This document shows, in pieces, positions 42,228-51,182 of a stretch of 64,000 bases of DNA. The first letter of the stretch is position 1. Each line of letters opens with the position of its first letter. The DNA comes from an uncultured Aureispira sp. (GTDB taxonomy: Bacteria > Bacteroidota > Bacteroidia > Chitinophagales > Saprospiraceae), in assembly GCA_905480485.1 (NCBI GenBank), contig CAJQQM010000040.1:1-64000 (forward strand). Direction: 5' to 3'. Both the position numbers and the translations under genes were made by a program. The notes below the pieces were generated by a model. That model was not told the DNA's origin and made no database searches. It saw nothing but the letters and a program-made list of their open reading frames with translations.

Positions 42228-45200
42228 CTAATAATTATATTTCTTTACGAACCTAAAGCTTTTAGAAAAAGCTCCTTGCTGTATTTGTAAGATATATACT
42301 CCTTCCGAAAGAGACTTAATCGGTAATTTGAGTCTATTCGTTCCAATAAAAACCGAACCGTCTTTTCGCTGCAGTACTTGTTGACCGGTTGTATTAAAAA
42401 CAGTCATGGATATAGGCGTTTCATCTTTGGCTTGAATATTAATAAATAAATCTTCAATTGCAGGATTGGGTTGTAGCTGAATAACTGAAGTTGATGCTTG
42501 TTCGAAAGATACCGCAATCACCTTAGAATTTACTACCTCCCCATTCAAATCGACTTGTTTCAATCGGTAATAATTGTAGCCAACAATAGGGTTATAATCT
42601 TGGTATGCATAATGATTAACCTCAGACTTATTGGACTGACCAACAGCTGCAACTTGTTGTAGATTTGAATAATTTATACCATCAACGGAACGCTCTAGTA
42701 TGAAATAATCAATGTTTTGTTCAGACTGAGTTTGCCAGTCTAACTGTACGGATGCCCGTTGTTTTGTGGCTTCAAAACTAAGCAGTTCTAAGGGTAAAAG
42801 TGTATTGGGAGGATTTCCTGGATCGCCTATTGCAAAGCCTGAAAAACCAGTACTAAAACTAGCGGTCAGACCAACATCACCCCCAAAGTTAGACAAAATA
42901 GCAGGCACCTGTTCTATGGTATAACTCGTATAATTATTGTCGTCAATTAAGTCAACCGGTGTATTCGATACTTTGATAATTTTTAGTACATTCCTGGACT
43001 TCCCGGTAGCTAATTCCCAGGCAGCAATTTCATCTTCGGTATAATAAAGTGTTATGGTGTAGTTTCCAGTAGCACTATTATTATTGGGTTGGACAAAAAA
43101 GGTTTTGGCTGCCAAAGCATTTGCCGGATTATTATCCCAAAAAGGAGCGGTTGGTCCATTAGCGGCAACAGCATCTCTGTCTACTTCGACGCGAGTACAT
43201 TGGTAATCCCAGGTGGATTGGTTTTGAATAGTACCCATCACATCACCGCTGTTCAAATCATAATAATGAACCGTCTCCAAAGAGCCTATCTGAATGGATT
43301 CGGGTGTTGCCGTATTATCGGTGATTTGAATATTGGTGGTAGAACCTCCTGTAATCAGAATATTATCAACAGCCATTCCGTATGCCCACTGACCACCATC
43401 CCGATAACGGAATCGAATTCTAACATTTGTTTGACCAATGTAAGGGGACAAATCAACGGTTTGTCCGATTTGCCAGGGAGTGTTGTAGAAATCATTGGCA
43501 GCGGCGATAGAATTATTCGTTAAGTTCGCAATAGTTGTCCATGCACCTCCAATACTGATTTGTACTTCACCAGTTTCGTTGACAAAAACACCGGAAACAT
43601 TCCCATTGATATCCGCGTAAGCATGATCAAAACTTAATGTAGCAGTACTAAAAGTTCCGGCCAAACTAAATACAGCGGAAGTCAAACGGTCGTTGTTTTT
43701 GTTACAATTACAACGATCGTCATTTGTATAAGCAAAATTGGAAGGGTTGTTTGCGTCTACTGTCCAATTAGCACTTGTTAAAGTTGCTCGGTTACCATTG
43801 ACAAAACGATCAGATCCACCAAAACCTTGCGTAGTAAAATTCCCTAGATTGCCCCCTTCAAAATCTTCGGAAAATAACAGTACTGAACCTCCTGCTGCAG
43901 GAGCTACATCATCATCGTTGATGGATATATCGTGGTCTAGTAAATCTCCGACGGTGGCTACTGCATCTCCGTTGGTGGCTACATTAAAACTAATGAGTAA
44001 TGTCTCATTGGCTTCAACGACTCCGTCGTTGTAAATACGAACGGTTAATTGTTGGTTGTTGGTGCTACCGGCAGCAAACAAAACCGAACCCGTTAAAATA
44101 TCAAAATCAGTTCCTATTGTAGCCGTACCACTTTGGCTAAATGTAACCGTGGCATCGGCAGAGGGCGCTGTTGAAATCGATAAATCTAGGACAATATCCT
44201 GAAAACTACAATTGGTTTGCTCGTTTATTATTGTCCCCCCCCCTGACACAAAGGCAATCGTGGGGACAGCGACACCACATTTGCTGGAATTGGCTAATGC
44301 AGCTCGTCTTGGTGAAATAGACATGACCGTTCGAACACGAGCTTTTTGGTCGGCCGTAAAAAGATTCATACAGGCATCATTTGTGTAATCCATATAGTTT
44401 TCGATCTGGTCTACAGAATTGCAGGAAACATGACCATTGGGACAGCCAAAATTAGAATTGTCAGAATTGGGCGTATCGTTGCAGAAATCGTCTACACCAC
44501 AATTGCCGTCTCCCCAAATGTGACGAAGGCCCATCCAATGTCCGACTTCGTGTGTCATCGTACGTCCAAGGTTGTAGGGTGCACCTCCTGGAAAAGGATT
44601 GGCTACCGACCCTATTGTAGAATACAAATGTACCACACCATCGGTGTTAGCAGCCCCTCCGTTATTATTGAGCCCACCTAAGCCAGAGGCATCTGGAAAC
44701 TGAGCATAACCCAAAATACCCCCACTGATATCACAGACCCATATATTCATGTAGTCGTCCGGGCTCCATATTGTACCAGGTTTGATGGTACCATCTATTT
44801 GATTTGTAGTAAATGGCCCGTCACCGTAGGTAGTCACACGATTAATCCCTTGTTCTGCCATAATATTATCGCTTGGGTCAAGGGTAGCTAGACAAAATTC
44901 AATTTCCAAATCAGCTCTTGTTGCATTGGTACTGCCTGCCAAATCTCTAAAATCAATATTTAACTGGTCAACCTGAGCTTGCACTTGTGCTGCTGAAATA
45001 TTTTCGGCACCTGCGCCATCGGTGATAATATGAAAAACAACTGGAATAGTAAGAAGTGGTGCTCGATAGCCCTCATTTTGTTGTCTTTTAAACTGCTCGA
45101 CATGTGGAGCGATGTGATTTTCAAAATCATTTAAACTACCTCTATCCGGAAAATTTTGGCGTAATCTAGCGTCCATTTCCATGGTAGCACATCGTTGATC

Positions 45201-45287
45201 GATTATATCACTTAATTGCGCGCTTGCGGTATGCGTCAATAATAGACAAAATATCCCTAAGGTCGTGAGTTGATAAAATAGTTTCAT
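42228..45287 (-). CDS. Secreted M43 (pappalysin-like) metalloprotease with Calx-beta and type IX secretion domains
   Basis: The start is set at the ATG at 45287 (1019 aa), which gives a clean signal peptide ending TASAQ; the frame continues 35 codons further. A propeptide precedes an M43 domain with HEVGHWMGLRH (residues 246-256, zinc motif HExxHxxGxxH) and a Met-turn region NYMDYTNDACM. A Calx-beta-like module follows (around FSQSGTATIGTDF to SINDDDVAP), then beta-sandwich regions. The end has a FEATKQRASVQLDWQTQSE-type domain and a type IX secretion sorting tail of about 80 residues (LQPNPAIEDLFIN, ending GVYILQI...SKSFRFVKKYN). It is probably an extracellular or cell-surface protease. Confidence 0.92.
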   Translation of the reverse strand: MKLFYQLTTLGIFCLLLTHTASAQLSDIIDQRCATMEMDARLRQNFPDRGSLNDFENHIAPHVEQFKRQQNEGYRAPLLTIPVVFHIITDGAGAENISAAQVQAQVDQLNIDFRDLAGSTNATRADLEIEFCLATLDPSDNIMAEQGINRVTTYGDGPFTTNQIDGTIKPGTIWSPDDYMNIWVCDISGGILGYAQFPDASGLGGLNNNGGAANTDGVVHLYSTIGSVANPFPGGAPYNLGRTMTHEVGHWMGLRHIWGDGNCGVDDFCNDTPNSDNSNFGCPNGHVSCNSVDQIENYMDYTNDACMNLFTADQKARVRTVMSISPRRAALANSSKCGVAVPTIAFVSGGGTIINEQTNCSFQDIVLDLSISTAPSADATVTFSQSGTATIGTDFDILTGSVLFAAGSTNNQQLTVRIYNDGVVEANETLLISFNVATNGDAVATVGDLLDHDISINDDDVAPAAGGSVLLFSEDFEGGNLGNFTTQGFGGSDRFVNGNRATLTSANWTVDANNPSNFAYTNDDRCNCNKNNDRLTSAVFSLAGTFSTATLSFDHAYADINGNVSGVFVNETGEVQISIGGAWTTIANLTNNSIAAANDFYNTPWQIGQTVDLSPYIGQTNVRIRFRYRDGGQWAYGMAVDNILITGGSTTNIQITDNTATPESIQIGSLETVHYYDLNSGDVMGTIQNQSTWDYQCTRVEVDRDAVAANGPTAPFWDNNPANALAAKTFFVQPNNNSATGNYTITLYYTEDEIAAWELATGKSRNVLKIIKVSNTPVDLIDDNNYTSYTIEQVPAILSNFGGDVGLTASFSTGFSGFAIGDPGNPPNTLLPLELLSFEATKQRASVQLDWQTQSEQNIDYFILERSVDGINYSNLQQVAAVGQSNKSEVNHYAYQDYNPIVGYNYYRLKQVDLNGEVVNSKVIAVSFEQASTSVIQLQPNPAIEDLFINIQAKDETPISMTVFNTTGQQVLQRKDGSVFIGTNRLKLPIKSLSEGVYILQIQQGAFSKSFRFVKKYNY

Positions 45288-45664
45288 AGTATTTTGTGAT
45301 GGTTTTCGTGTTGGCAATAGTAGAACGTATCTCATTGATTTGGCAGGAATGAGTGTGGCTGTTATAATGTTCTGCACAAAACCGAAAGACAATATTAATA
45401 ATTTTAAATATTAAATTCTACAAAATAGTCGGTAGCTTTTATTAAAAATAATTTAAAATAAGTACTCATAAGAGATTATTTGGACTATACAGTATTAACA
45501 AATTTTAATTTCAAACTGTTTAATAAAGCGAAAAGAAAGTCACTAAATTTTGGCGTTATAACTACAGATTATTCTTTTATACATATGGCTATAAAGAAGG
45601 CGCTCCGAAGCTGTAGATTAATAAATCCATAAATCTTTGTGTATTTATGAATCAATTTATTTTT
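45288..45664. other. Divergent gap between the M43 protease and tyrS
   Basis: This gap is AT-rich and must contain the protease promoter, though I could not find an exact -7 box for it. Nothing else recognisable was seen before the palindrome at 45665. Confidence 0.5.
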
Positions 45665-45682
45665 ATCATTCCATGGAATGAT
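45665..45682. promoter_or_regulatory. Perfect 18-bp palindrome, likely operator
   Basis: ATCATTCCATGGAATGAT equals its own reverse complement. It abuts the -7 box of tyrS exactly, lying upstream of the predicted transcript, so it should act as DNA (operator or activator site) rather than as an RNA hairpin. No TTTG -33 element is present in its usual place. Confidence 0.55.
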
Positions 45683-45690
45683 TATTTTTG
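45683..45690 (+). promoter_or_regulatory. tyrS -7 box TATTTTTG
   Basis: This exact TAnnTTTG match starts on the base after the palindrome. Transcription would begin near 45696, leaving a leader of under 30 nt before the ATG at 45723. A second, interrupted dyad TTGCAT-N9-ATGCAA overlaps the predicted start point. Confidence 0.55.
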
Positions 45691-45722
45691 TTGCATCAAA
45701 AGTTAATGCAAAAACAGGATAC

Positions 45723-47228
45723 ATGAATTTTATAGAAGAATTGAAATGGAGAGGCTTATACAAAGAGGCTACCGCCGGCTTAGAAGAAGTGGCAAACCAA
45801 GACAAAATTGTCGGTTATATTGGCTATGACCCCACTGCTGCTTCTCTCACTATTGGCAATATGGTTACAATAATGTTGCTCAAACATTTTCAATTACACG
45901 GTCACCGTCCGATTGTTTTGATGGGTGGGGCAACCGGAAAAATTGGCGACCCCTCAGGAAAAGATGCCGAACGTCAGCTTTTGAGCTACGATATCATTGA
46001 TGAAAACATAGAAAAGTTCAAAAAGCAATTCGCTAAGTTTCTTGATTTTGATGGAGAAAATGCAGCCATAATTCTTAATAACGAACATTTCTACCAAGAT
46101 ATGGATGTCTTTAGTTTCTTGAGAAATGTAGGCAAAAATATTACAGTAAATTATATGATGGCTAAAGATTCTGTCAAAAACAGAATTAACAACCGGGAAC
46201 AAGGATTATCCTTTACGGAGTTTTCTTATCAGATAATTCAAGGCTACGATTTTCAATACTTACAAGAACATCATCAGTGTTCGCTTCAAATGGGAGGGTC
46301 GGACCAATGGGGAAACATAACGACTGGCACCCACTTTGTAGGCAAAAATGGAGCTAAGGCCTATGGTCTAACATGCCCCCTACTGACCAAATCTGATGGT
46401 TCTAAGTTTGGCAAATCAGAACAAGGCAATGTATGGTTGGACGAAACAATGACCTCTCCCTTTCAATTTTATCAATTTTGGTTAAACAAAATTAGCGATG
46501 ATGACATTGAAAAAATGTTTAAAATATTTTCTTTGAAATCGAAGCAAACTATTGAGGCTTTGCTGGAAGAACACCTTGAAGAAAGTCCGCGCATATTGTT
46601 GCAAATGCTGGCCGAAGAACTCACCACTAGAGTGCACGGCAAAGCCGCACTGGAAGGGGTGCAAAAAGCCACCGCTATTGTATTTAACAAAAAACTAAAA
46701 TATGATTTATTGCAGGATTTATCTGCTGCAGATTTTGATATTCTCAAAAGTGAGTTGCCTTGTTTTTATATAGACAACGAACTCCTTGATAAAGGGATTC
46801 AACTGGATGATTTACTGGTAAAAAGCCACAGTAGCTTAGATTCGAAAGGAAAAATCAGAAACGCAATTAAGGGCAATGCCCTTTCGATTAATACCCAAAA
46901 ACCTAGCAGTCACAGCCAACAAATCGACCGTTCATTTTTGATAAATAATCAAGTGATTTATTTTCAGAATGGAAAGAAAAATAAGTTTTTGGGCATACCT
47001 CTACAACTTAAAGCAGACGAAAAGAAAGCCTTAATTGACTTAGATCAACTGCAATTAAAGACAGCGAAAGGCGAAGAAAGTGAACAACAAAACCTTGCAT
47101 TTGGACAATGGGCAAAAAAGTACGAAACCGTGCTTGCTAATCTAATTGAAACTGGTTATGTCAGCAGTAATTTACCAGCACAACTGAGTCACAAGGGACA
47201 GCTTCTTTGTAAGTTGATCAGTCGTTAA
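45723..47228 (+). CDS. tyrS: Tyrosyl-tRNA synthetase with C-terminal extension
   Basis: The start is the ATG at 45723 (501 aa), giving the usual NFIEELKWRGLYKEAT opening. The class I signature HIGH appears as LTIGN (residues 42-46). VKNRINNREQGLSFTEFSYQ, GGSDQWGNI and KSDGSKFGKSEQGNVW (KMSKS equivalent) identify the type-1 TyrRS. An S4-like region (about 345-425) has GKIRNAIKGNALSIN. Most bacterial TyrRSs end there, near 420-430 residues. This one continues about 75 residues with a helix-rich segment ending IETGYVSSNLPAQLSHKGQL, which looks winged-helix-like. The gene converges on the riboflavin synthase gene. Confidence 0.93.
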   Translation: MNFIEELKWRGLYKEATAGLEEVANQDKIVGYIGYDPTAASLTIGNMVTIMLLKHFQLHGHRPIVLMGGATGKIGDPSGKDAERQLLSYDIIDENIEKFKKQFAKFLDFDGENAAIILNNEHFYQDMDVFSFLRNVGKNITVNYMMAKDSVKNRINNREQGLSFTEFSYQIIQGYDFQYLQEHHQCSLQMGGSDQWGNITTGTHFVGKNGAKAYGLTCPLLTKSDGSKFGKSEQGNVWLDETMTSPFQFYQFWLNKISDDDIEKMFKIFSLKSKQTIEALLEEHLEESPRILLQMLAEELTTRVHGKAALEGVQKATAIVFNKKLKYDLLQDLSAADFDILKSELPCFYIDNELLDKGIQLDDLLVKSHSSLDSKGKIRNAIKGNALSINTQKPSSHSQQIDRSFLINNQVIYFQNGKKNKFLGIPLQLKADEKKALIDLDQLQLKTAKGEESEQQNLAFGQWAKKYETVLANLIETGYVSSNLPAQLSHKGQLLCKLISR

Positions 47229-47235
47229 TTGATGG

Positions 47236-47832
47236 CTATTTAGATGCATAGAGCTTGGCATATTTGGCTATATACTTTCCAATCATATCAAACTCTAAGT
47301 TGACGCTGTCTCCTACCTTCAGATTCCTAAAAATAGTATGTTCAAAGGTATATGGTATGATCGCCACGCTGAATTGTTCATCGCTAGGATCGACAACTGT
47401 CAGACTAGTACCGTTGACACAAATCGAACCTTTATCGACTAATAAAAGGTCTTCAGTAGCTTGGTACGCGAAGCTGAATTCCCAACTACCGTCTACCGAT
47501 TTTATTGCCGTGCATGTACCGGTCATATCAACATGTCCTTGTACTATATGACCATCTAATCGAGCATTCATAACCATTGCCCGTTCTAGATTCACTTCAG
47601 TTCCTAGCTGCCAATCACCCAAATTTGTTTTGTCTAAAGTTTCCTGAACGGCAGTTACAACATAACAATCATTTTGAATACCTACAACGGTGAGGCACAC
47701 GCCTGAATGAGCAACTGATTCATCTATATTTAAGGCCTCAACCATTGTAGATTCTATAGTAAAATGAACATTACTTCCTTCTTTTTCGATTTTAACAACC
47801 TTTCCTATATCTTTTATTATACCCGTAAACAT
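47236..47832 (-). CDS. ribE: Riboflavin synthase (alpha subunit)
   Basis: This 198-residue protein has two lumazine-binding repeats: MFTGIIKDIGKV... with SGVCLTVVG, and the second with GHIVQGHVDMTG and KGSICVNGTSLTVV. It carries out the last step of riboflavin synthesis, dismutating two lumazine molecules. The GHIVQGHVD and NGTSLTVV elements are the hallmark. It follows the GH3-type gene by 9 bp on the same strand, so it is probably co-transcribed, although there is no clear functional link. The gene is also called ribC in some organisms. No riboflavin riboswitch was seen. Confidence 0.95.
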   Translation of the reverse strand: MFTGIIKDIGKVVKIEKEGSNVHFTIESTMVEALNIDESVAHSGVCLTVVGIQNDCYVVTAVQETLDKTNLGDWQLGTEVNLERAMVMNARLDGHIVQGHVDMTGTCTAIKSVDGSWEFSFAYQATEDLLLVDKGSICVNGTSLTVVDPSDEQFSVAIIPYTFEHTIFRNLKVGDSVNLEFDMIGKYIAKYAKLYASK

Positions 47833-47841
47833 AGATTTTTT

Positions 47842-49347
47842 TTAATTAAGTTGGATAATTTTTTGTAGAGCTGAAGCTATTTTACGGTCATCAGACAAGC
47901 GAGGCACTTTATTCTGTCCTCCTAATTTGCCAATAGACTGCATATATTCCCTGAATGTATTTCGAGGCACAGGCCTAATTACTAGATTTTGTAATACATT
48001 CCCTAACCTCAAGTCTTTGTAATAACAATTCAGTTCTTGTAGTATTAAATCAACTTGCTCCGAAAAGGTTGCAATATTCCTTGGAATTTTATCAAATTCT
48101 ACAAACCATTCATGATAAGAATTAGTATCAGCAAGCTCACTTAACTTAGGTGCTACCGTAAATTCTACTATTTGAATAGATTGATTTAAAGCCACTTGCA
48201 TTAAAGCGGTCTCTACTTCATGGCCAATAACATGTTCTCCAAAAGAAGATATAAAGTGATTGACCCGTCCTGTAACAAGAATTCTGTAAGGTTTTAAACT
48301 CACAAACCGTACGGTATCTCCAATCAAATAAGACCACAGGCCGGCATTTGTATTCAATAAAATAGCATAATCAAGATCTTTTTCAACTTGTTCAATACTG
48401 TAGCGAGGTGCATCTTGTTGATGTACTTTTTCGAGGGGAATGAACTCGTAAAAGATACCTGAATTAATATTCAGCAACAATCCTTCGTCGTCTTGTTGGT
48501 CTTGAAAAGCAATAAAACCCTCAGATGCGGGATAGGTTTCGATAGAGGGTATAACCCCTCCGGTTAGGCTTTCTAGTTTGGCTCGATACGGCCTAAAGTT
48601 TACGCCACCATAAACAAATAATGATAAGTTAGGGAAGACCTCAAGAATAGTCGTCTTGCCAGTATAGTCCAAAAGCTTTTCGTAGTACATTTGAACCCAA
48701 GGAGGAATGCCACTTATCATCCTTAAATCTTGCCCAACGGTTTCTTCAACGATGGCATCTAGTTTATCTTCCCAGGCATCAATACAGTTAGTAGGATACG
48801 ATGGCAATTGACTCGATTTAAGCCAAGATGGAATTAGATGGTTCGAAATACCCGAAAGCCTTCCGGTTGGAATGCCATTGTGTTCATCCAAAGCGGGGGA
48901 ACCCGACAAAAAAATCATCTTGCCATCCATAAATTCTGCACGTTGGTATCGATGAATATAATAAAAAACTGCATTTCGAGCCGTTCCAAAATGGTTGGGA
49001 ATACTTGCTTTGCTCAGTGGAATGAATTTAGCCCCCGAAGTGGTACCAGAAGTTTTGGCAAAATAGCGGGGTTTCCCAGGCCACAAAATATTGCTTTGAC
49101 CTTCTTTTAGCAAATCGATATAGGTTTTGAGTCCTTCATAATCTCGCAAGGCAACCTGTTGCTTATAGTCTTGATAGGTCTTGATTTTATGAAAACCGTG
49201 GTCTTTGCCAAAGGCTGTATTTTGAGCTTGTTGAATCAAACGCTGAAAAACCTTTTCTTGACAAGCTTCGGCTTGTTGCATATCTTTGTTTAATTGCCTC
49301 GAAGTAAAGCCGGCAATTTTTTTGATCAGGTTTGTTTTGATGGACAT
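47842..49347 (-). CDS. GH3-family acyl-acid-amido-synthetase-like protein
   Basis: This 501-residue protein matches the bacterial GH3 family: an N-terminal helical region, YFAKTSGTTSGAKFIPLS (P-loop-like ATP motif), LFVYGGVNFRPYRAKLESLTGG, TYPASEGFIAFQ, the FYEFIPLE segment, and GDTVRFVSLKPYRILVTGRVNHF. Plant GH3 enzymes adenylate acyl acids and conjugate them to amino acids. The substrate of the bacterial members is not known. A promoter box and a terminator-like hairpin lie in its 5' leader. The riboflavin synthase gene follows by 9 bp. Confidence 0.88.
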   Translation of the reverse strand: MSIKTNLIKKIAGFTSRQLNKDMQQAEACQEKVFQRLIQQAQNTAFGKDHGFHKIKTYQDYKQQVALRDYEGLKTYIDLLKEGQSNILWPGKPRYFAKTSGTTSGAKFIPLSKASIPNHFGTARNAVFYYIHRYQRAEFMDGKMIFLSGSPALDEHNGIPTGRLSGISNHLIPSWLKSSQLPSYPTNCIDAWEDKLDAIVEETVGQDLRMISGIPPWVQMYYEKLLDYTGKTTILEVFPNLSLFVYGGVNFRPYRAKLESLTGGVIPSIETYPASEGFIAFQDQQDDEGLLLNINSGIFYEFIPLEKVHQQDAPRYSIEQVEKDLDYAILLNTNAGLWSYLIGDTVRFVSLKPYRILVTGRVNHFISSFGEHVIGHEVETALMQVALNQSIQIVEFTVAPKLSELADTNSYHEWFVEFDKIPRNIATFSEQVDLILQELNCYYKDLRLGNVLQNLVIRPVPRNTFREYMQSIGKLGGQNKVPRLSDDRKIASALQKIIQLN

Positions 49348-49415
49348 AAAAGGATAGATAAGTAATGAAATTTTCTAAATATACAATCCTATTTTTAAGA
49401 ATCCTTGGCTGGGAC

Positions 49416-49453
49416 AAAAAAAAACTCTTCCGACTTGTTATAGAAGGAAGAGT
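49416..49453 (-). terminator. Terminator-like hairpin in the GH3-type gene leader
   Basis: On the minus strand ACTCTTCC / GGAAGAGT (arms 49446-49453 and 49424-49431) form an 8-bp perfect stem, followed by eight to nine Ts (complement of the A-run 49416-49424). It stands between a -7 box and the start codon of the GH3-type gene, where a terminator would act as an attenuator or end a short RNA. It is not downstream of any gene on its strand. Confidence 0.6.
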
Positions 49454-49477
49454 CCTAAAAACCCAAACAAATAAACA

Positions 49478-49485
49478 CAAAGATA
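49478..49485 (-). promoter_or_regulatory. Candidate -7 box TATCTTTG (minus strand)
   Basis: This exact TAnnTTTG match on the minus strand is about 130 bp upstream of the GH3-type ATG and about 25 bp upstream of the leader hairpin. The nearest TTTG further upstream is too far (29 bp) to be a normal -33 element. Confidence 0.45.
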
Positions 49486-49785
49486 TAACGAAGATAAACA
49501 TATTTCTGATAACTCAAAAAGCAAAAAGCAAAATTTAATATTATTTTTAAAGTATTTGAAGTGGAAAAGATTTAAAGAGTTCATTTTCAACAAATAATAT
49601 TTTTATATTTTTTTTATTAATATTAAAAACCTAAATGAATATCTTGTAAAAGCTTGGTTTCTAGGCTTTCCATTATTTTACTTTTTTTAATCTTTGATTA
49701 ATCTTTTAGCATAAAATTTTTTGTAACCTAATTGAAAAGACAACGTAAGAAAACCCTACACATTTTATTTCATATTAAAGCAACT

Positions 49786-50514
49786 ATGTTACAACACATT
49801 GAATTACAAAATATCTTGATTTTAGATATTGAAACCGTTTCAAAGTCTCCAAATTTCGAATCATTAACACCCCAAATGCAACAATTATGGTCTCAAAAAT
49901 CGGCTCAAATTCAGCAACGTAAAGCCGAAGATAATCGATGTACTGATGCGGAAAATTATAAGGCATCAGCTGGTATTTACGCAGAATTTGGAAAAATAGT
50001 TTGTATATCAGTCGGTATATTTACGAAAGAAAACCAACTAAAATTAAAATCATTTTATGGTCACGACGAAGCAAAAATTTTAGTAGATTTTGTGCAAACC
50101 TTACAACAATTCCATAGAGAAAACCGGTATATATGTGGTCATAATATAAGAGAGTTTGACATTCCGTATATCTGTAGAAGACTACTTGTTCATCAAATTA
50201 CCCTGCCAGATTGTCTGACAATAGCCGGCAAAAAACCCTGGCAACTTGAACATTTTTTAGATACAATGAACCTTTGGAAATTTGGCGACTACAAGCATTA
50301 TACTTCGTTAAAGCTTTTGTGTAGTTTGTTTAATATCCCTAGTCCTAAAGATGATATTGATGGTGCTGCTGTGAGTATATCCTATTGGAAAGACGATGAT
50401 TTGAATGGCATCAAAAATTATTGTAAAAAAGATGTAGTCGCTACGGCAAGGTTATTGATGCGATATCAGTGTCGTCCGTTAGTAGAGGATACTCAAATTA
50501 TTTATACCAACTAA
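49786..50514 (+). CDS. PolB-type 3'-5' exonuclease (DNA_pol_B_exo2 family)
   Basis: The start is the ATG at 49786 (242 aa); the frame opens at a TTG upstream but the fold starts near here. It shows motif I ILILDIETVSKS (D and E), motif II CGHNIREFDIPYI and motif III around NYCKKDVVATARLLMRY, in a DnaQ-like fold of the predicted PolB-exonuclease type (PF10108-like). Such enzymes degrade DNA or RNA 3' to 5'. They are often found in Bacteroidota as free-standing proteins, and the cellular role is not established. It is a single gene ahead of the unknown at 50594. Confidence 0.85.
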   Translation: MLQHIELQNILILDIETVSKSPNFESLTPQMQQLWSQKSAQIQQRKAEDNRCTDAENYKASAGIYAEFGKIVCISVGIFTKENQLKLKSFYGHDEAKILVDFVQTLQQFHRENRYICGHNIREFDIPYICRRLLVHQITLPDCLTIAGKKPWQLEHFLDTMNLWKFGDYKHYTSLKLLCSLFNIPSPKDDIDGAAVSISYWKDDDLNGIKNYCKKDVVATARLLMRYQCRPLVEDTQIIYTN

Positions 50515-50563
50515 TAAGACGTATAATTGACAAAATTTAGAAGGGTTTGTGCGGAATAAGCTC

Positions 50564-50571
50564 TATTTTTG
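50564..50571 (+). promoter_or_regulatory. Bacteroidota -7 box TATTTTTG
   Basis: This exact TAnnTTTG match leaves a leader of only about 15-18 nt before the ATG at 50594. The perfect 10-bp palindrome GAGAATTCTC begins on its last base (50571-50580), at the presumed transcription start. Confidence 0.45.
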
Positions 50572-50593
50572 AGAATTCTCGCAGCTAGTATCT

Positions 50594-51181
50594 ATGAAAA
50601 CGAAAGAAGAAAAATTTTGGGCTTGGTTTGAAAAGCATCAAGAAGTTTTGTTTGAAATGAAGCACGAACAAAATGAATGGTATGATGCCCTAAGCAAGCA
50701 ACTAATGACGGTTAACAAAGAACTCACTTTTGAGTTTTCGAGCCATCACAGCAAATGCAGCAAAGATTTATGTATTTCGGCCGATGGTATGAAAAAAAAT
50801 TTTCCGGCAGTTATAAAATTAGTGCAGCTAGCCCCTAATCTTAAAAGGTGGAAAATAAAAGCATTTCGTCAACGCATTCCAAATCAAAATATCAGTATTC
50901 AGGTGAACGATATTGAATTATCGTATCAAGATATGTATTTCAGGTATAGCCCAGATAACGGAAAAGTTGGTCTAGAAATTCATGTTCGAAATTTTGTAGA
51001 TACGCAGGATTATGTGTCGGGTATTTTTATTATGCTCGATGCACTCTTAGGAGAATACGATGTAGGCACCCAAATTAGTTTTATTAAATGGAAAAAGCTT
51101 GATGAGAACTGCGTAGACGAACTTACTCCCTTTGTGCAGTTGTATCCTCTAGTAAATAAGCAAAAAGCACTCAAAAACTAA
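50594..51181 (+). CDS. Conserved hypothetical protein (195 aa)
   Basis: This soluble 195-residue protein has an acidic/amphipathic helical N-terminus (KTKEEKFWAWFEKHQEVLFE), a central alpha/beta part (LTFEFSSHHSKCSKDLCISA, then LVQLAPNLKRWKIKAFRQR) and a C-terminal LDALLGEYDVGTQISFIKW. I do not recognise a family. Its stop is separated by one base from the ATG of the sterol-desaturase-family gene, so the two are co-translated or co-transcribed, the only hint at function. Confidence 0.75.
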   Translation: MKTKEEKFWAWFEKHQEVLFEMKHEQNEWYDALSKQLMTVNKELTFEFSSHHSKCSKDLCISADGMKKNFPAVIKLVQLAPNLKRWKIKAFRQRIPNQNISIQVNDIELSYQDMYFRYSPDNGKVGLEIHVRNFVDTQDYVSGIFIMLDALLGEYDVGTQISFIKWKKLDENCVDELTPFVQLYPLVNKQKALKN

Positions 51182-51182
51182 G

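Larger units (their letters stand above)
49348..49785. other. Divergent gap with a leader hairpin and promoter for the GH3-type gene
   Basis: The part nearest the GH3-type gene (49416-49485) has the hairpin and -7 box listed separately. The rest, toward the exonuclease gene, is extremely AT-rich. I saw no exact TAnnTTTG box for that gene and no RNA gene. Confidence 0.5.

Noticed and set aside
43089..44681. Several 98-144-codon frames opposite the M43 protease gene
   Set aside because: They are by-products of the Thr/Asn/Asp-rich codon usage of the secreted protease and lack any family similarity.
47232..47842. Possible FMN riboswitch controlling ribE
   Set aside because: Only 9 bp separate ribE from the upstream GH3-type gene, and the leader of that gene is too short and lacks the conserved RFN-element sequences.
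49187..49501. 104-codon minus-strand frame running through the leader hairpin into the GH3-type gene
   Set aside because: It overlaps the start of the GH3-type gene in another frame, and its composition is that of translated leader DNA; a leader peptide role cannot be supported.
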